Assembly (NCBI GenBank): GCA_965194515.1
Contig: OZ239146.1
Span: forward strand, 1,116,001 to 1,180,000
From: Acidimicrobilacustris europaeus
GTDB lineage: Bacteria > Actinomycetota > Acidimicrobiia > Acidimicrobiales > Acidimicrobilacustridaceae
Reading direction: 5' to 3'
DNA length: 64,000 nt
Part shown: positions 41,651 through 50,269 of the stretch, piece after piece
How positions within the stretch are numbered: position 1 is the first letter of the stretch
Layout of the letters: every line of letters starts with the position of its first letter
The notes under the pieces: generated by a model
What the model was told of the DNA's origin: nothing
Databases searched by the model: none
What the model saw: the letters and a program-made list of their open reading frames with translations, nothing else
Program-made: the position numbers and the translations under genes

Positions 41651-41719
41651 TTCCTCCACCGACGCCATGGAGCTTGGCGGAAGCCAACGAGCACTAAAGG
41701 CGCAGAACTCTTCGACGAA

Positions 41720-42616
41720 TTAAATGTCGAGGAAGCGAGAGACAGCGATACCGGCGCCAATTGCACCAATTGCGATGCCGACGACACCAAGCGTGATGAA
41801 GATCATGGTCATCTCGCCACCACTCACCTGGAAGCCACCAACCAAGGGAATGTCCTGTGCGCTTGGTAGCCACTTCTGGAAGAACGGTTTGAACGCTGCA
41901 AGCGCCCCGATTGCGACGAATGCTCCAACCAATCCTTGGACGAGACCTTCCAACATGAAAGGCACTCGAATAAACCAGTTCGTGGCACCGACAAGTTTCA
42001 TCACTTCGATTTCACGTCGGCGAGCGAACATCGCCATCCGGATGGTGTTGAGGATCAGAAGACCTGCCGCTCCCAAGAGGAACGCAGCGATCACAAAAAT
42101 ACCTACGGTGAGACGACTTGAGAGTTGCTGGATAAGACGGATTGTCTTGGACGCAAAGACAACCTGATCAACACCTGAACGCCCCTCGAAGGTGAGCCCA
42201 AGTGACTCAACGGCATCAACGTCTTTATTCTCCGGTTCAATTCGGAACGACGGCGGGAGGTCTTCAGCAGTCACGCTGTCGATCAGTTCAGGAGAATCGG
42301 CAAAGAGGGTCTGGAACTCGCTATAGGCCTGCTGCTGATCGACAAAAACGACCTTTGAAACCTCGGGGCTTTGATCGAGATCGCTTTGCAACGAATCAAT
42401 CTGTTGCTGGGTGGCATCGATTCGCAAGAAGACAACGAACTCGATGCCTCCCTGCCAACGCTGTGTGGCATTTTCAACGCCGGAACGGAGCATGAGTGAT
42501 GCGCCAACCAACGCAAGGGAGACAGCAACGGTCATGATCGACGCGAGGGTGATCGTGACGTTACGTCCGAGATTGGAAGTGGTCTCGCGGACGAGATAAT
42601 CAAACTTGACTGGCAT
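41720..42616 (-). CDS. ftsX: Cell division protein FtsX
   Basis: Membrane partner of FtsE; transmits ATP hydrolysis to peptidoglycan hydrolases at the septum. The 298-residue protein has a first helix near 22-44, a large extracellular domain (about 45-165) and three helices near the C-terminus, the usual four-helix layout. R-E-T-T-S-N-L-G-R-N near the start and the I-E-V-M-K-L-V-G-A-T-N-W-F-I-R-V-P-F block are typical. It is 9 bp after ftsE. Confidence 0.96.
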   Translation of the reverse strand: MPVKFDYLVRETTSNLGRNVTITLASIMTVAVSLALVGASLMLRSGVENATQRWQGGIEFVVFLRIDATQQQIDSLQSDLDQSPEVSKVVFVDQQQAYSEFQTLFADSPELIDSVTAEDLPPSFRIEPENKDVDAVESLGLTFEGRSGVDQVVFASKTIRLIQQLSSRLTVGIFVIAAFLLGAAGLLILNTIRMAMFARRREIEVMKLVGATNWFIRVPFMLEGLVQGLVGAFVAIGALAAFKPFFQKWLPSAQDIPLVGGFQVSGGEMTMIFITLGVVGIAIGAIGAGIAVSRFLDI

Positions 42617-42625
42617 CGAGTCGTC

Positions 42626-43303
42626 CTATTCGTAGACGCCGCGCGCCTGGTCGCGAACGATGGAACCGCGATCAATCTCAATCACTCGTCGCCGCATGGT
42701 GTCGACGATGCCACGATCGTGGGTGGCCATAACCACGGTTGTACCGGTCTTGTTGATGCGGTCGAGCAACTTCATAATGCCGACCGATGTCGCTGGATCA
42801 AGGTTTCCTGTTGGCTCATCGGCGAGAAGGATGAGCGGACGGTTTACAAAGGCTCGGGCGACCGAGACTCGCTGCTGCTCTCCACCAGAAAGTTCGGTAG
42901 GGAAACTGTCGGACTTATGGCCGAGCCCTACAAGATCGAGAATGGCCGGGACCTGACTATCGATCACACTGCGAGGGCGTCCGATTACCTCGAGGGCAAA
43001 GGCGACATTCTCAAACACTGTCTTGGTGGGAAGAAGCTTGAAGTCCTGGAAGATGCAGCCGATGTTGCGGCGCAGATAGGGAATCTTCCAACTGGAGAGG
43101 CCGCCAATGTCCTTACCCGCCACATAGATATGACCCTGTTCCGGAGTCTCTTCCTTATTGAGAAGCCGAATGAAGGTCGACTTTCCCGAGCCTGAGGCGC
43201 CGACGAGGAAGACGAATTCGCCCTTGGCGATCTCGACGTTGGCGTCGCGCAACGCAACGGTCGAGTTTTTGTAGGTCTTGGTGACGTTTTCGAGAGTAAT
43301 CAT
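42626..43303 (-). CDS. ftsE: Cell division ATP-binding protein FtsE
   Basis: ABC-type ATPase of 225 residues. Walker A is G-A-S-G-S-G-K-S-T, the Q-loop is in I-F-Q-D-F-K-L-L, the signature is L-S-G-G-E-Q-Q-R, Walker B is I-L-L-A-D-E-P-T-G-N-L-D and the H-loop is A-T-H-D. The start ATG 43303 (M-I-T-L-E-N-V-T-K) is standard; the frame is open upstream but the extra part has no family match. It lies directly upstream of ftsX. Confidence 0.96.
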   Translation of the reverse strand: MITLENVTKTYKNSTVALRDANVEIAKGEFVFLVGASGSGKSTFIRLLNKEETPEQGHIYVAGKDIGGLSSWKIPYLRRNIGCIFQDFKLLPTKTVFENVAFALEVIGRPRSVIDSQVPAILDLVGLGHKSDSFPTELSGGEQQRVSVARAFVNRPLILLADEPTGNLDPATSVGIMKLLDRINKTGTTVVMATHDRGIVDTMRRRVIEIDRGSIVRDQARGVYE

Positions 43304-43459
43304 GATGAGGGGGTGTCCAGCGGGACCGAACGCCCACGAGGCTAGACGGGCAAGGCTGGCAATTGGTGCCACTCCCCTGACCCGCACCAATACAACGATC
43401 TCGCCGATGCACTCAGGAAATCCACGACAAACGGCGCCATCAACGCGACCGTTCATTGC

Positions 43460-43987
43460 TCAGTCGTCGTCGGCCTCGTGTAACGCATGAGCAATAGTTG
43501 GATCAAGGGTCCACGCTGCAGATGGAAGGTGGTGCTCCTTCGTCCACGCCACGGTAAGAACATCGCTGTCGGAGTCAGAAAGCATCTCTGCTCCGAGATC
43601 GGGGTGTCGCCGATAGATCCCGACCGAACGCTTCCACGACGACCTCGACGTCGACCAACGCGAGATATCTGATTCAGATTTCACAACGCTGACAGCGAGC
43701 ACCGTAGCGATGACTCGGCCCGGCGTGCGCAAACCCGACGCCACCTTTCCGCAATCATGCAGAAGTGCAGCGGCGAGCACCGGTCGCGTTGCTTTTGACC
43801 CCAACGACAGTTCGACTCGCCGGGCGACGGCGGCGGAATGGCGCCGATCGGGACCTGACAGTGAACGCCAAATGGCGCGCTCACCGGGCAAAAGTTGCGA
43901 TTCCGCCCAGACCGATTCCGCGGGAGGGGGACCGCCGGGTCGAAGGCTGCCGAAGAAACGACGAGCCAGATGACTTGTGCGAGACAT
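43460..43987 (-). CDS. HD-domain protein (probable metal-dependent phosphohydrolase)
   Basis: A 175-residue protein. The HD superfamily ligands are visible: H in R-H-S-A-A-V-A-R-R-V near 53, H-D in A-A-L-L-H-D-C-G-K near 81, and later H-H-L-P. The order fits a nucleotide or phosphate-ester hydrolase. R-R-H-P-D-L-G-A-E-M-L is often seen in HD proteins related to RelA/HDOD-like or membrane-bound HD types. ATG 43987 is chosen; a longer version starts before the DksA-like gene ends. Substrate unknown. Confidence 0.78.
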   Translation of the reverse strand: MSRTSHLARRFFGSLRPGGPPPAESVWAESQLLPGERAIWRSLSGPDRRHSAAVARRVELSLGSKATRPVLAAALLHDCGKVASGLRTPGRVIATVLAVSVVKSESDISRWSTSRSSWKRSVGIYRRHPDLGAEMLSDSDSDVLTVAWTKEHHLPSAAWTLDPTIAHALHEADDD

Positions 43988-44004
43988 TTGGCAGTAGTGG
44001 TTCT

Positions 44005-44568
44005 TTAGACCAAATGTGCGCTGCAAGAGCGCGCTTGGGGCATATCGGCAAGAACGGCGTCGTCGATCGGAGTGCCGCAACTGTCACAGAGACCATACGA
44101 ACCTGCGTCGAGGCGTTCGAGTGCACGTTCGACTCCGTCGAGTTCCTCGCGAAGCGCTGAAGCCAGCTGCCGATCATCGAGTTCGCCGCCGTCCACGATC
44201 GTCAGTGATTCAGCGACAACAACATTGCCCTCGGCGTCGGCAGCAATGAAGTGCTCCTCGACCATGACATCACCCTCGGCGTCGACGATTGTGATGGTTT
44301 CATCAAGAACGATGTCACCGTCTTCGTCGAAGATCGCCACGGTTTCGTCGATCATGAGGTCGCCCTCGTCGTCGGTAACGATCGTCACGTCGTCGATAAC
44401 CACAACACCCTGGCCATTGACCTCGAGAATGTCGATTGTCTCTACGTGTTCGCCGATGACGGATCCATCCTCATCGAGGATGTCCTCGGACAAAACGATT
44501 TCGTCGACAAGTTCAACCTCGTCGCCGGAAAATCGATCGGGAGCGGACCATTCACCTGAGTTACTCAT
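44005..44568 (-). CDS. Acidic-repeat protein with DksA/TraR-type zinc finger
   Basis: A 187-residue, strongly acidic protein. Residues 1-20 are a linker. Residues 23-127 are a series of 15-residue units (clear at 61-120) with a pattern of hydrophobic strand, D-x-E/D-G-D/N turn and hydrophobic strand. Residues 132-187 are a helix followed by a DksA/TraR-like finger C161-x2-C164-x17-C182-x2-H185, so the usual fourth Cys is His. DksA-type proteins reach into the RNA polymerase secondary channel. The coiled-coil arm of true DksA is missing and the repeats replace it. The gene sits between xerD and an HD protein gene; ATG 44568. Confidence 0.82.
   Translation of the reverse strand: MSNSGEWSAPDRFSGDEVELVDEIVLSEDILDEDGSVIGEHVETIDILEVNGQGVVVIDDVTIVTDDEGDLMIDETVAIFDEDGDIVLDETITIVDAEGDVMVEEHFIAADAEGNVVVAESLTIVDGGELDDRQLASALREELDGVERALERLDAGSYGLCDSCGTPIDDAVLADMPQARSCSAHLV
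44209..44388 (-). repeat. Four 45-bp coding repeats in the acidic-repeat gene
   Basis: The codons for residues 61-120 form four 15-residue units: V-T-I-V-T-D-D-E-G-D-L-M-I-D-E, T-V-A-I-F-D-E-D-G-D-I-V-L-D-E, T-I-T-I-V-D-A-E-G-D-V-M-V-E-E and H-F-I-A-A-D-A-E-G-N-V-V-V-A-E. Weaker copies precede and follow. The DNA has diverged more than the protein, pointing to old duplication under selection for the pattern. Confidence 0.85.
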
Positions 44569-44578
44569 GGGACTGAGG

Positions 44579-45523
44579 CTAGCGGCGAGATGCATGAGCT
44601 CGCGGATGTGCTGCCTCGTACACCGCGAAGAGTCGGTCGTTTGAGACCATCGTGTACACCTGCGTCGTCGCGATAGAAGCGTGACCCAGCAGTTCCTGCA
44701 CTGCCCGGATATCAGCTCCGTGATCGAGCATGTGCGTCGCACAGGAGTGGCGCAATACATGTGGCGTCAGGCGAGCACCGAGACCAGCTGCGTCTCCATA
44801 TTTTCGGACAATCGCCCACGCCCCCTGGCGCCCGAGGCGGCCCCCGCGGGCGTTTAGGAAAACAGCGTCTGCGTCAGAGCGAGTTGCGAATCGTTCAGGG
44901 GCGAGAGCACCCCGTCCGGCATCCTCAAGCCAACTCGCCAATGCGACCCGAGCCCAACGCCCGATCGGTACAACACGTTCTTTCGACCCTTTTCCGAAAA
45001 GTCGCAGCAATCCAGCATCGAGATCAACGTCACCAAGGCTCAAGGCGCAAACCTCTGAGATGCGCGCACCTGTGCCATAGAGCACCTCAAGGATTGCCCG
45101 GTCACGCCGTGCAATCGCGGTATCGCCTTCCACCTGATCAAGTAGTGCGGTCACCTCAGCCTCGGTCAGCGCTTTTGGTAATCCCGCAGGAACTCGGGGT
45201 GTCTCGATTCCCGCCGATGGATCTATTGCCGAGAGCCCCTCGTCGGAACGGAAACGATGCAACGATCGAACCGCGACCGTTGCCCGTTTCACAGATGAAG
45301 GTGCCAATCCTCGCTCTCGAAGAACCCCGACATAGGCATCGAGGTCTGATGCCCGAATTGCATCGAGTGTTCGTCCGGTTTCAGAGAGCCAAAGGCAGTA
45401 GGCGGTGAGATCGCGTCGATACGCAGCAAGCGTGTTGACCGAACGACCGCGCTCGGCCGTCAACCATGTCAGAAACTCCTCAACATCGAGAGGAAGTTCC
45501 CAATCTTCAGGGAGCTCAGCCAC
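44579..45523 (-). CDS. xerD: Tyrosine recombinase XerD-type
   Basis: Site-specific recombinase (XerC/XerD type) of 314 residues that resolves chromosome dimers at dif. The N-terminal SAM-like core-binding domain (about 10-100) is followed by the catalytic domain with R in T-G-A-R-I-S-E-V near 150, H-x-x-R in T-P-H-V-L-R-H, H in L-L-G-H-A-S, and Y in T-Q-V-Y-T. The probable start is GTG 45523, overlapping the NUDIX stop by 8 bp; a TTG further upstream is also open. The pyrG-NUDIX-xerD order is conserved in mycobacteria. No phage genes surround it, so it is the housekeeping enzyme. Confidence 0.93.
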   Translation of the reverse strand: MAELPEDWELPLDVEEFLTWLTAERGRSVNTLAAYRRDLTAYCLWLSETGRTLDAIRASDLDAYVGVLRERGLAPSSVKRATVAVRSLHRFRSDEGLSAIDPSAGIETPRVPAGLPKALTEAEVTALLDQVEGDTAIARRDRAILEVLYGTGARISEVCALSLGDVDLDAGLLRLFGKGSKERVVPIGRWARVALASWLEDAGRGALAPERFATRSDADAVFLNARGGRLGRQGAWAIVRKYGDAAGLGARLTPHVLRHSCATHMLDHGADIRAVQELLGHASIATTQVYTMVSNDRLFAVYEAAHPRAHASRR

Positions 45524-46064
45524 CGCCAACCATTGTGGCGGCCAGATAGAGACCAATCACCGTTTTCGTATCGATGAGTGAACCATCGGAAATCATCGCG
45601 AACGACTCTTCGAACGTAAACCGTTCGATGGTCATATGTGACTCCTCGATGCCTTGAACATCGCGCGGTACCGATTCCAGGTTGCGACCTAGGTACACCC
45701 AGGAGAGTTCGTCACTGAAACCAGGAGCATTGGCAAACGTACCCAACAGATCCAACGATCCAGCTCGCATCCCGATCTCTTCGCCAAGTTCGCGCTGAGC
45801 TGTTTCGGCGGGAGGTTCGCCCGCCACATCGCGTTTACCCGCAGGAATTTCAAGGATGTAGCGATCGAGAGAAGGGCGATACTGACGAACCATGATCACG
45901 CGACCATCGTCGTCGATAGGCACGACCGAAACCGCGCCCGGATGACGCACGATGTCACGACTGAACGATTCGCCCTCGGGCGAGACGAAGTCGGCCCGGA
46001 CGAGATCAAAGATGTAACCGCTATGGAGGACAACTTCGTCGACCTTGCGGAACTGCTCGCTCAC
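45516..46064 (-). CDS. NUDIX hydrolase, ADP-ribose pyrophosphatase-like
   Basis: A 182-residue pyrophosphohydrolase. The Nudix box G-x5-E-x7-R-E-x2-E-E-x-G is in G-K-R-D-V-A-G-E ... Q-R-E-L-G-E-E-I-G-M near 79-98. Similarity and position match Rv1700 (ADP-ribose pyrophosphatase). G-R-V-I-M-V-R-Q-Y-R and E-I-P-A-G-K are common to this subgroup. The GTG at 46064 overlaps the pyrG TGA (GTGA) and indicates translational coupling. Confidence 0.93.
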   Translation of the reverse strand: MSEQFRKVDEVVLHSGYIFDLVRADFVSPEGESFSRDIVRHPGAVSVVPIDDDGRVIMVRQYRPSLDRYILEIPAGKRDVAGEPPAETAQRELGEEIGMRAGSLDLLGTFANAPGFSDELSWVYLGRNLESVPRDVQGIEESHMTIERFTFEESFAMISDGSLIDTKTVIGLYLAATMVGGG

Positions 46065-47707
46065 GCTGTCAACGACTCGGAATCGAATTCAGGGAGATGT
46101 GGGTTACGACCTTCCGACCGAGATAATGCTGCACCGATGAACTCACGGAACAACGGCGCAGGGCGTTCTGGTCGGCTCTTGAATTCCGGGTGCGCCTGTG
46201 TGCCGATCCAATACGGATGATTCTTGAGTTCAATAAACTCAACGAGGCGGCCATCGGGCGAGGTTCCTGAACAAACAAAGTCTGACTCATCGAAACGGTT
46301 TCGGAACTTCGAGTTGAATTCGTAGCGGTGACGATGCCGTTCCGAAACGACTTCGGATTCGTAGATTTCGGCAACGCGTGAGCCCGGTTGAAGTTGGGCC
46401 ACATAAGCACCCAACCGCATCGTTCCACCCATGTCGGTAACGTCACGCTGAGTTTCCATCAGATCGATAACTGCGAATGGAGTCTGCGGGTCGAATTCGC
46501 TCGAATGCGCTCCGGTCATACCAAGGACATTGCGCGCGTACTCAATGGTCATGACCTGCATGCCAAGACAAAGGCCAAGACAGGGAAGGTCGTTCTCTCT
46601 GGCGTACCGGGCCGCGGTGATCTTTCCTTCAACCCCACGTTCGCCGAAACCGCCCGGGATGACGATGCCGTCGAGTTCACCGAGGCGCCCGTCGGCCGTC
46701 ATCGCTTCGACGTCTTCGGCCTGTACCCATTCAATTGAAACGTCGGCTGCATGGGAAAAGCCACCGTGTTTCAGCGATTCAACAACTGAAAGATACGCAT
46801 CAGGGAGGGCAACGTATTTGCCGATGATTCCGATGCGAACCGGAATGTTTGAGTTCTCGACTCGGTCAACGAGGATCTCCCATTCCGACAGATCGATGTC
46901 GCGATCGGAGAAACCGAACATCTTGCAGACGTACTCATCGAGGCCTTCTTCATGCATGATGAGCGGAACCTCGTAAAGGTTTTTCGCATCAGCAGCGTTC
47001 ACGACAGCTTCAACGGGAACGTCGCACAGATTCGAGATCTTGCGCTTGAGGTCGGGAGAAAGCGCCGCTTCGCTTCGACAAACAATGATGTCGGGCTGAA
47101 TGCCCCGGCTACGGAGTTCGGTCACCGAGTGCTGCGTGGGCTTGGTCTTTTGCTCCCCCGACGGACCAATGAATGGCACCAGGGTCACGTGCACATAGCA
47201 AACGTTCTCACGACCGACATCGAGCCGGAACTGCCGAATGGCTTCGAGGAACGGAAGGATCTCGATATCGCCCACGGTTCCACCGATTTCGGTGATGACG
47301 ACATCGACCGATTCGTCGGCCAAGCGAGTGATGCGGCGCTTGATCTCGTCAGTGATATGCGGAATGACCTGCACGGTCTTGCCCAAGTAATCGCCACGGC
47401 GCTCTGCGGCGATTACGGCTGAGTAAATCGATCCAGTTGTGGCATTTGAATCGCGACTTAACGGCTCGTCGATGAAACGTTCGTAATGCCCGAGGTCGAG
47501 GTCGGTTTCGCCACCGTCGTCGGTCACAAAGACCTCACCGTGTTCGAACGGGTTCATCGTGCCGGGATCAACGTTGAGATACGGATCGAGCTTCTGCATC
47601 GTGACGCGCAGGCCACGGCTCTTCAGCAAACGGCCCAGCGATGATGCCGTGATGCCCTTCCCCAACGAAGAGGCCACACCCCCTGTGACGAAGATGTGCT
47701 TGGTCAT
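46061..47707 (-). CDS. pyrG: CTP synthase
   Basis: Makes CTP from UTP with glutamine as nitrogen donor; 548 residues. The N-terminal synthetase domain starts K-H-I-F-V-T-G-G-V-A-S-S-L-G-K-G-I and contains D-P-Y-L-N-V-D-P-G-T-M-N-P and E-I-G-G-T-V-G-D-I-E. The C-terminal glutaminase domain has the nucleophile in C-L-G-L-C-L-G-M-Q near 375-383 and the H-P-E-F pair near the end. ATG 47707. It is followed by the coupled NUDIX gene. Confidence 0.98.
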   Translation of the reverse strand: MTKHIFVTGGVASSLGKGITASSLGRLLKSRGLRVTMQKLDPYLNVDPGTMNPFEHGEVFVTDDGGETDLDLGHYERFIDEPLSRDSNATTGSIYSAVIAAERRGDYLGKTVQVIPHITDEIKRRITRLADESVDVVITEIGGTVGDIEILPFLEAIRQFRLDVGRENVCYVHVTLVPFIGPSGEQKTKPTQHSVTELRSRGIQPDIIVCRSEAALSPDLKRKISNLCDVPVEAVVNAADAKNLYEVPLIMHEEGLDEYVCKMFGFSDRDIDLSEWEILVDRVENSNIPVRIGIIGKYVALPDAYLSVVESLKHGGFSHAADVSIEWVQAEDVEAMTADGRLGELDGIVIPGGFGERGVEGKITAARYARENDLPCLGLCLGMQVMTIEYARNVLGMTGAHSSEFDPQTPFAVIDLMETQRDVTDMGGTMRLGAYVAQLQPGSRVAEIYESEVVSERHRHRYEFNSKFRNRFDESDFVCSGTSPDGRLVEFIELKNHPYWIGTQAHPEFKSRPERPAPLFREFIGAALSRSEGRNPHLPEFDSESLTA

Positions 47708-47816
47708 TGGAGGGGCCTCCCGGCGTTAGTTAACACGTCGGGATTGCATCGTAGCCCCGTTCTGAGTGCCTCGGTGCGCATTACTCGGTGACGTCAGACC
47801 GGAGCTGATCAACGAC

Positions 47817-49391
47817 TCAGGATTGTGTGCTTTCGAGCAGCTCACGAGCGTGCTGCTGGGCCGTTGACGATTCCGGCGTTCCCGAAAGCATTCGAGCGAG
47901 TTCGGTGACTCGTTCCTCGCCATTGACCACAGAGATTTTCGTCGTCGTTGTCGAATCGGTTGCAACCTTGTCAACAACCACATGAGCATCGGCCCAACTC
48001 GCGACCTGTGCGAGATGGGTAACGACAAGCACCTGATGGTCGGACCCGAGTGCCGCAAGCGAACGCCCCACAGCGACCGCCGCCGCGCCACCAATTCCCG
48101 CATCGACCTCGTCGAAGACCAACACTGGCGGGCCTTCGGTGAGTACAAGTCGCAAGGCCAACATCGCTCGGGCGAGTTCTCCGCCCGAGGCCACCTTGGC
48201 CAACGGTTGGAGCTCCATGCCGGGATTCGCAGCAAATCGGAATGTGACATCACGTCCGGCAACGCCAGCAACCTCGACCTCGAGTCGGGCTTTTGGTAGC
48301 GCTAGGTCGGGAAGATGAGCCTGAACCGCGTTCGCTAAGGCTGGTGCGGCGAGACAACGAGCCTCGGAAACGACTGTTTCTGCATCGTTGAGCGCCGAAC
48401 GAGCAACGAGAATCTGAGCATCGAGCGCGGCTGCGAGTTCGTCGTGGCCCTCGAGCTCCACCAACCGGCGATTCGCATCGTCTCTCCACGAAATGACCTC
48501 TTCCAAGGTTTCGCCATATTTGCGGCGCAAATCCTGGAGGAGTTTGCGACGGTCGCCGATCGCAGCAAGTTTCTCGGGGTCGCTCTCTATACCTTCGGCA
48601 GTCGATCGCAATTCACGAGCAAGATCGTCGATTTCGGCCTGCGCATCGCGGAGCCGGACGACCACCGCAGCAAAGAGCGTTCGGTCGCCAAGTCCGGCCA
48701 CGGCGCGGCCAATGGCATCGGTCGCTCCGCCATCGGAACTCAGCGCATCGAGGGCAAGAATTGCTGCTTCTCGGTACCCACCCGCATCTGCGAGCAATTC
48801 CGCCTGAGATCGAAGGTTTGCGTCTTCGTTGGGATCGTCAAGGGCGGCGGCCACCAGTTCCTCGACTTGAAACCGAAGTAGATCGATTTCGCGCGCACGG
48901 TCGCGTGGGTCGCCTCCCAACGAGGAACGCTGCGCCTCGAGGTCGATGACGCGCTGGCGAGCAACGCGCAACGGTTGCAGATCTACCCCGCCGAACCGAT
49001 CAAGGGCCTGACGTTGCACCGAGCTCGTGAGCAATGACTGATGATCGTGTTGGCCGTGGAGATCGACGAGTCGGCTCCCCACCTCTGAGAGTTCGGCGAT
49101 GGTTGCGAGACTGCCGTCGATGTAGCCACGAGATCGACCTTTAGCTGGCAGGACCCGACGAACAATGCAGTCACGATCGCCGAGATCAAAGCGACCTTCA
49201 ACCACCGCTTCGTCGGCACCGGGACGAACCATGGAGGTCTCGGCCTTCCCGCCCACCAATAATTCGATGGCGGTGACGACAAGTGTCTTACCTGCACCGG
49301 TCTCACCCGTCACCGCGGTCATACCCGGAGCGAACACGAGCGAAAGTTCTTCGATCACACCGAGGTTGCAGACTCGAAGTTCGCTCAGCAT
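47817..49391 (-). CDS. recN: DNA repair protein RecN
   Basis: SMC-like ATPase in double-strand break repair, 524 residues. Walker A G-E-T-G-A-G-K-T is near residue 31, the two coiled-coil stretches flank the middle (about 150-350), and the C-terminal signature V-A-S-G-G-E-L-A-R plus Walker B P-V-L-V-F-D-E-V-D-A-G-I-G are intact. L-V-D-L-H-G-Q-H-D-H is the RecN hallmark. ATG 49391, 15 bp after nadK, in the conserved tlyA-nadK-recN order. Confidence 0.97.
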   Translation of the reverse strand: MLSELRVCNLGVIEELSLVFAPGMTAVTGETGAGKTLVVTAIELLVGGKAETSMVRPGADEAVVEGRFDLGDRDCIVRRVLPAKGRSRGYIDGSLATIAELSEVGSRLVDLHGQHDHQSLLTSSVQRQALDRFGGVDLQPLRVARQRVIDLEAQRSSLGGDPRDRAREIDLLRFQVEELVAAALDDPNEDANLRSQAELLADAGGYREAAILALDALSSDGGATDAIGRAVAGLGDRTLFAAVVVRLRDAQAEIDDLARELRSTAEGIESDPEKLAAIGDRRKLLQDLRRKYGETLEEVISWRDDANRRLVELEGHDELAAALDAQILVARSALNDAETVVSEARCLAAPALANAVQAHLPDLALPKARLEVEVAGVAGRDVTFRFAANPGMELQPLAKVASGGELARAMLALRLVLTEGPPVLVFDEVDAGIGGAAAVAVGRSLAALGSDHQVLVVTHLAQVASWADAHVVVDKVATDSTTTTKISVVNGEERVTELARMLSGTPESSTAQQHARELLESTQS

Positions 49392-49406
49392 TGGGTCGAC
49401 CCTTGC

Positions 49407-50267
49407 CTATCGATCGGACAGACCGAACTTGGCCTTGAGGATGGCGTGGAAATCGCGAGGTCCGGAAAGTACGAGTCGGGCGACATGGTTCGATGCACGA
49501 CAGCGGACGATGTCGCCTGGTTGCAGATCGCCGAGATGTCGGCCATCGACGACGAGCGCCGCTTCGCGGTTACCTGAAACCGTGAGACAAACATCGGAAT
49601 CGTCATCGAGAATAAGGGTGCGATCGAACAGCATGTGCGGGGACACCGGAGTGAGCAGCAACGCGCGATGCGTCGGCTCGACGATTGGTCCACGGGCAGA
49701 AAAGGCATAGGCCGTTGAACCGGTGGCTGTTGCGACAATAAGACCATCTGCCGCGTACGGGGTGAAGTAGGCGCCATCGAGGGCAACATCGAGTCGGATG
49801 GTGTGCCCCGCCGCCGTCTTTTCAAGAACGGCTTCGTTGAGCGCGAGAACTCCGGTTTCCGTTACTCCACCCGAGGGTGCCTCGATTTCAATGTCGAGAA
49901 GCATTCGTTCTTCGATGAGATGCTCGCCAGCAAGAACCCGCTCGAGCGCAGAACGCAGCCCATCGGGTTCGATGTCGGTGAGATAGCCAAGTGTTCCGAG
50001 ATTTACACCCAGCACCGGAACCTCGTGCCGAGCGACGAGTGCGACAGTTCGAAGCATCGTGCCGTCGCCTCCGAGGCTGACAGCAAGGTCGAGGCCTTGG
50101 ACAAGTTCGGCATCGGAGACGCCGAGATCAGGGCGACCTAGGAGCGCTGCATCTTCGACCGGGAGCACCACGCAGTGCCCGTCGTTAACGAGCCATCCAA
50201 TGGTGTCGAGCGCGACTGATGCCGCTTCCTCTCGGAGTGGATGCACGACAAATGCGAACGCAGCCAT
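49407..50267 (-). CDS. nadK: NAD kinase
   Basis: Phosphorylates NAD to NADP; 286 residues. The G-G-D-G-T motif is near residue 66 in S-L-G-G-D-G-T-M-L-R. G-V-N-L-G-T-L-G-Y-L-T, L-N-E-A-V and A-D-G-L-I-V-A-T-A-T-G-S-T-A-Y are all standard. ATG 50267, 2 bp after the tlyA stop. A longer open frame to 50309 overlaps tlyA and is not needed. Confidence 0.96.
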   Translation of the reverse strand: MAAFAFVVHPLREEAASVALDTIGWLVNDGHCVVLPVEDAALLGRPDLGVSDAELVQGLDLAVSLGGDGTMLRTVALVARHEVPVLGVNLGTLGYLTDIEPDGLRSALERVLAGEHLIEERMLLDIEIEAPSGGVTETGVLALNEAVLEKTAAGHTIRLDVALDGAYFTPYAADGLIVATATGSTAYAFSARGPIVEPTHRALLLTPVSPHMLFDRTLILDDDSDVCLTVSGNREAALVVDGRHLGDLQPGDIVRCRASNHVARLVLSGPRDFHAILKAKFGLSDR

Positions 50268-50269
50268 GA

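Noticed and set aside
44579..45523. Integrase of a mobile element
   Set aside because: The recombinase is of XerD type, sits in the conserved pyrG-NUDIX-xerD order and has no phage or plasmid genes or attachment repeats around it.
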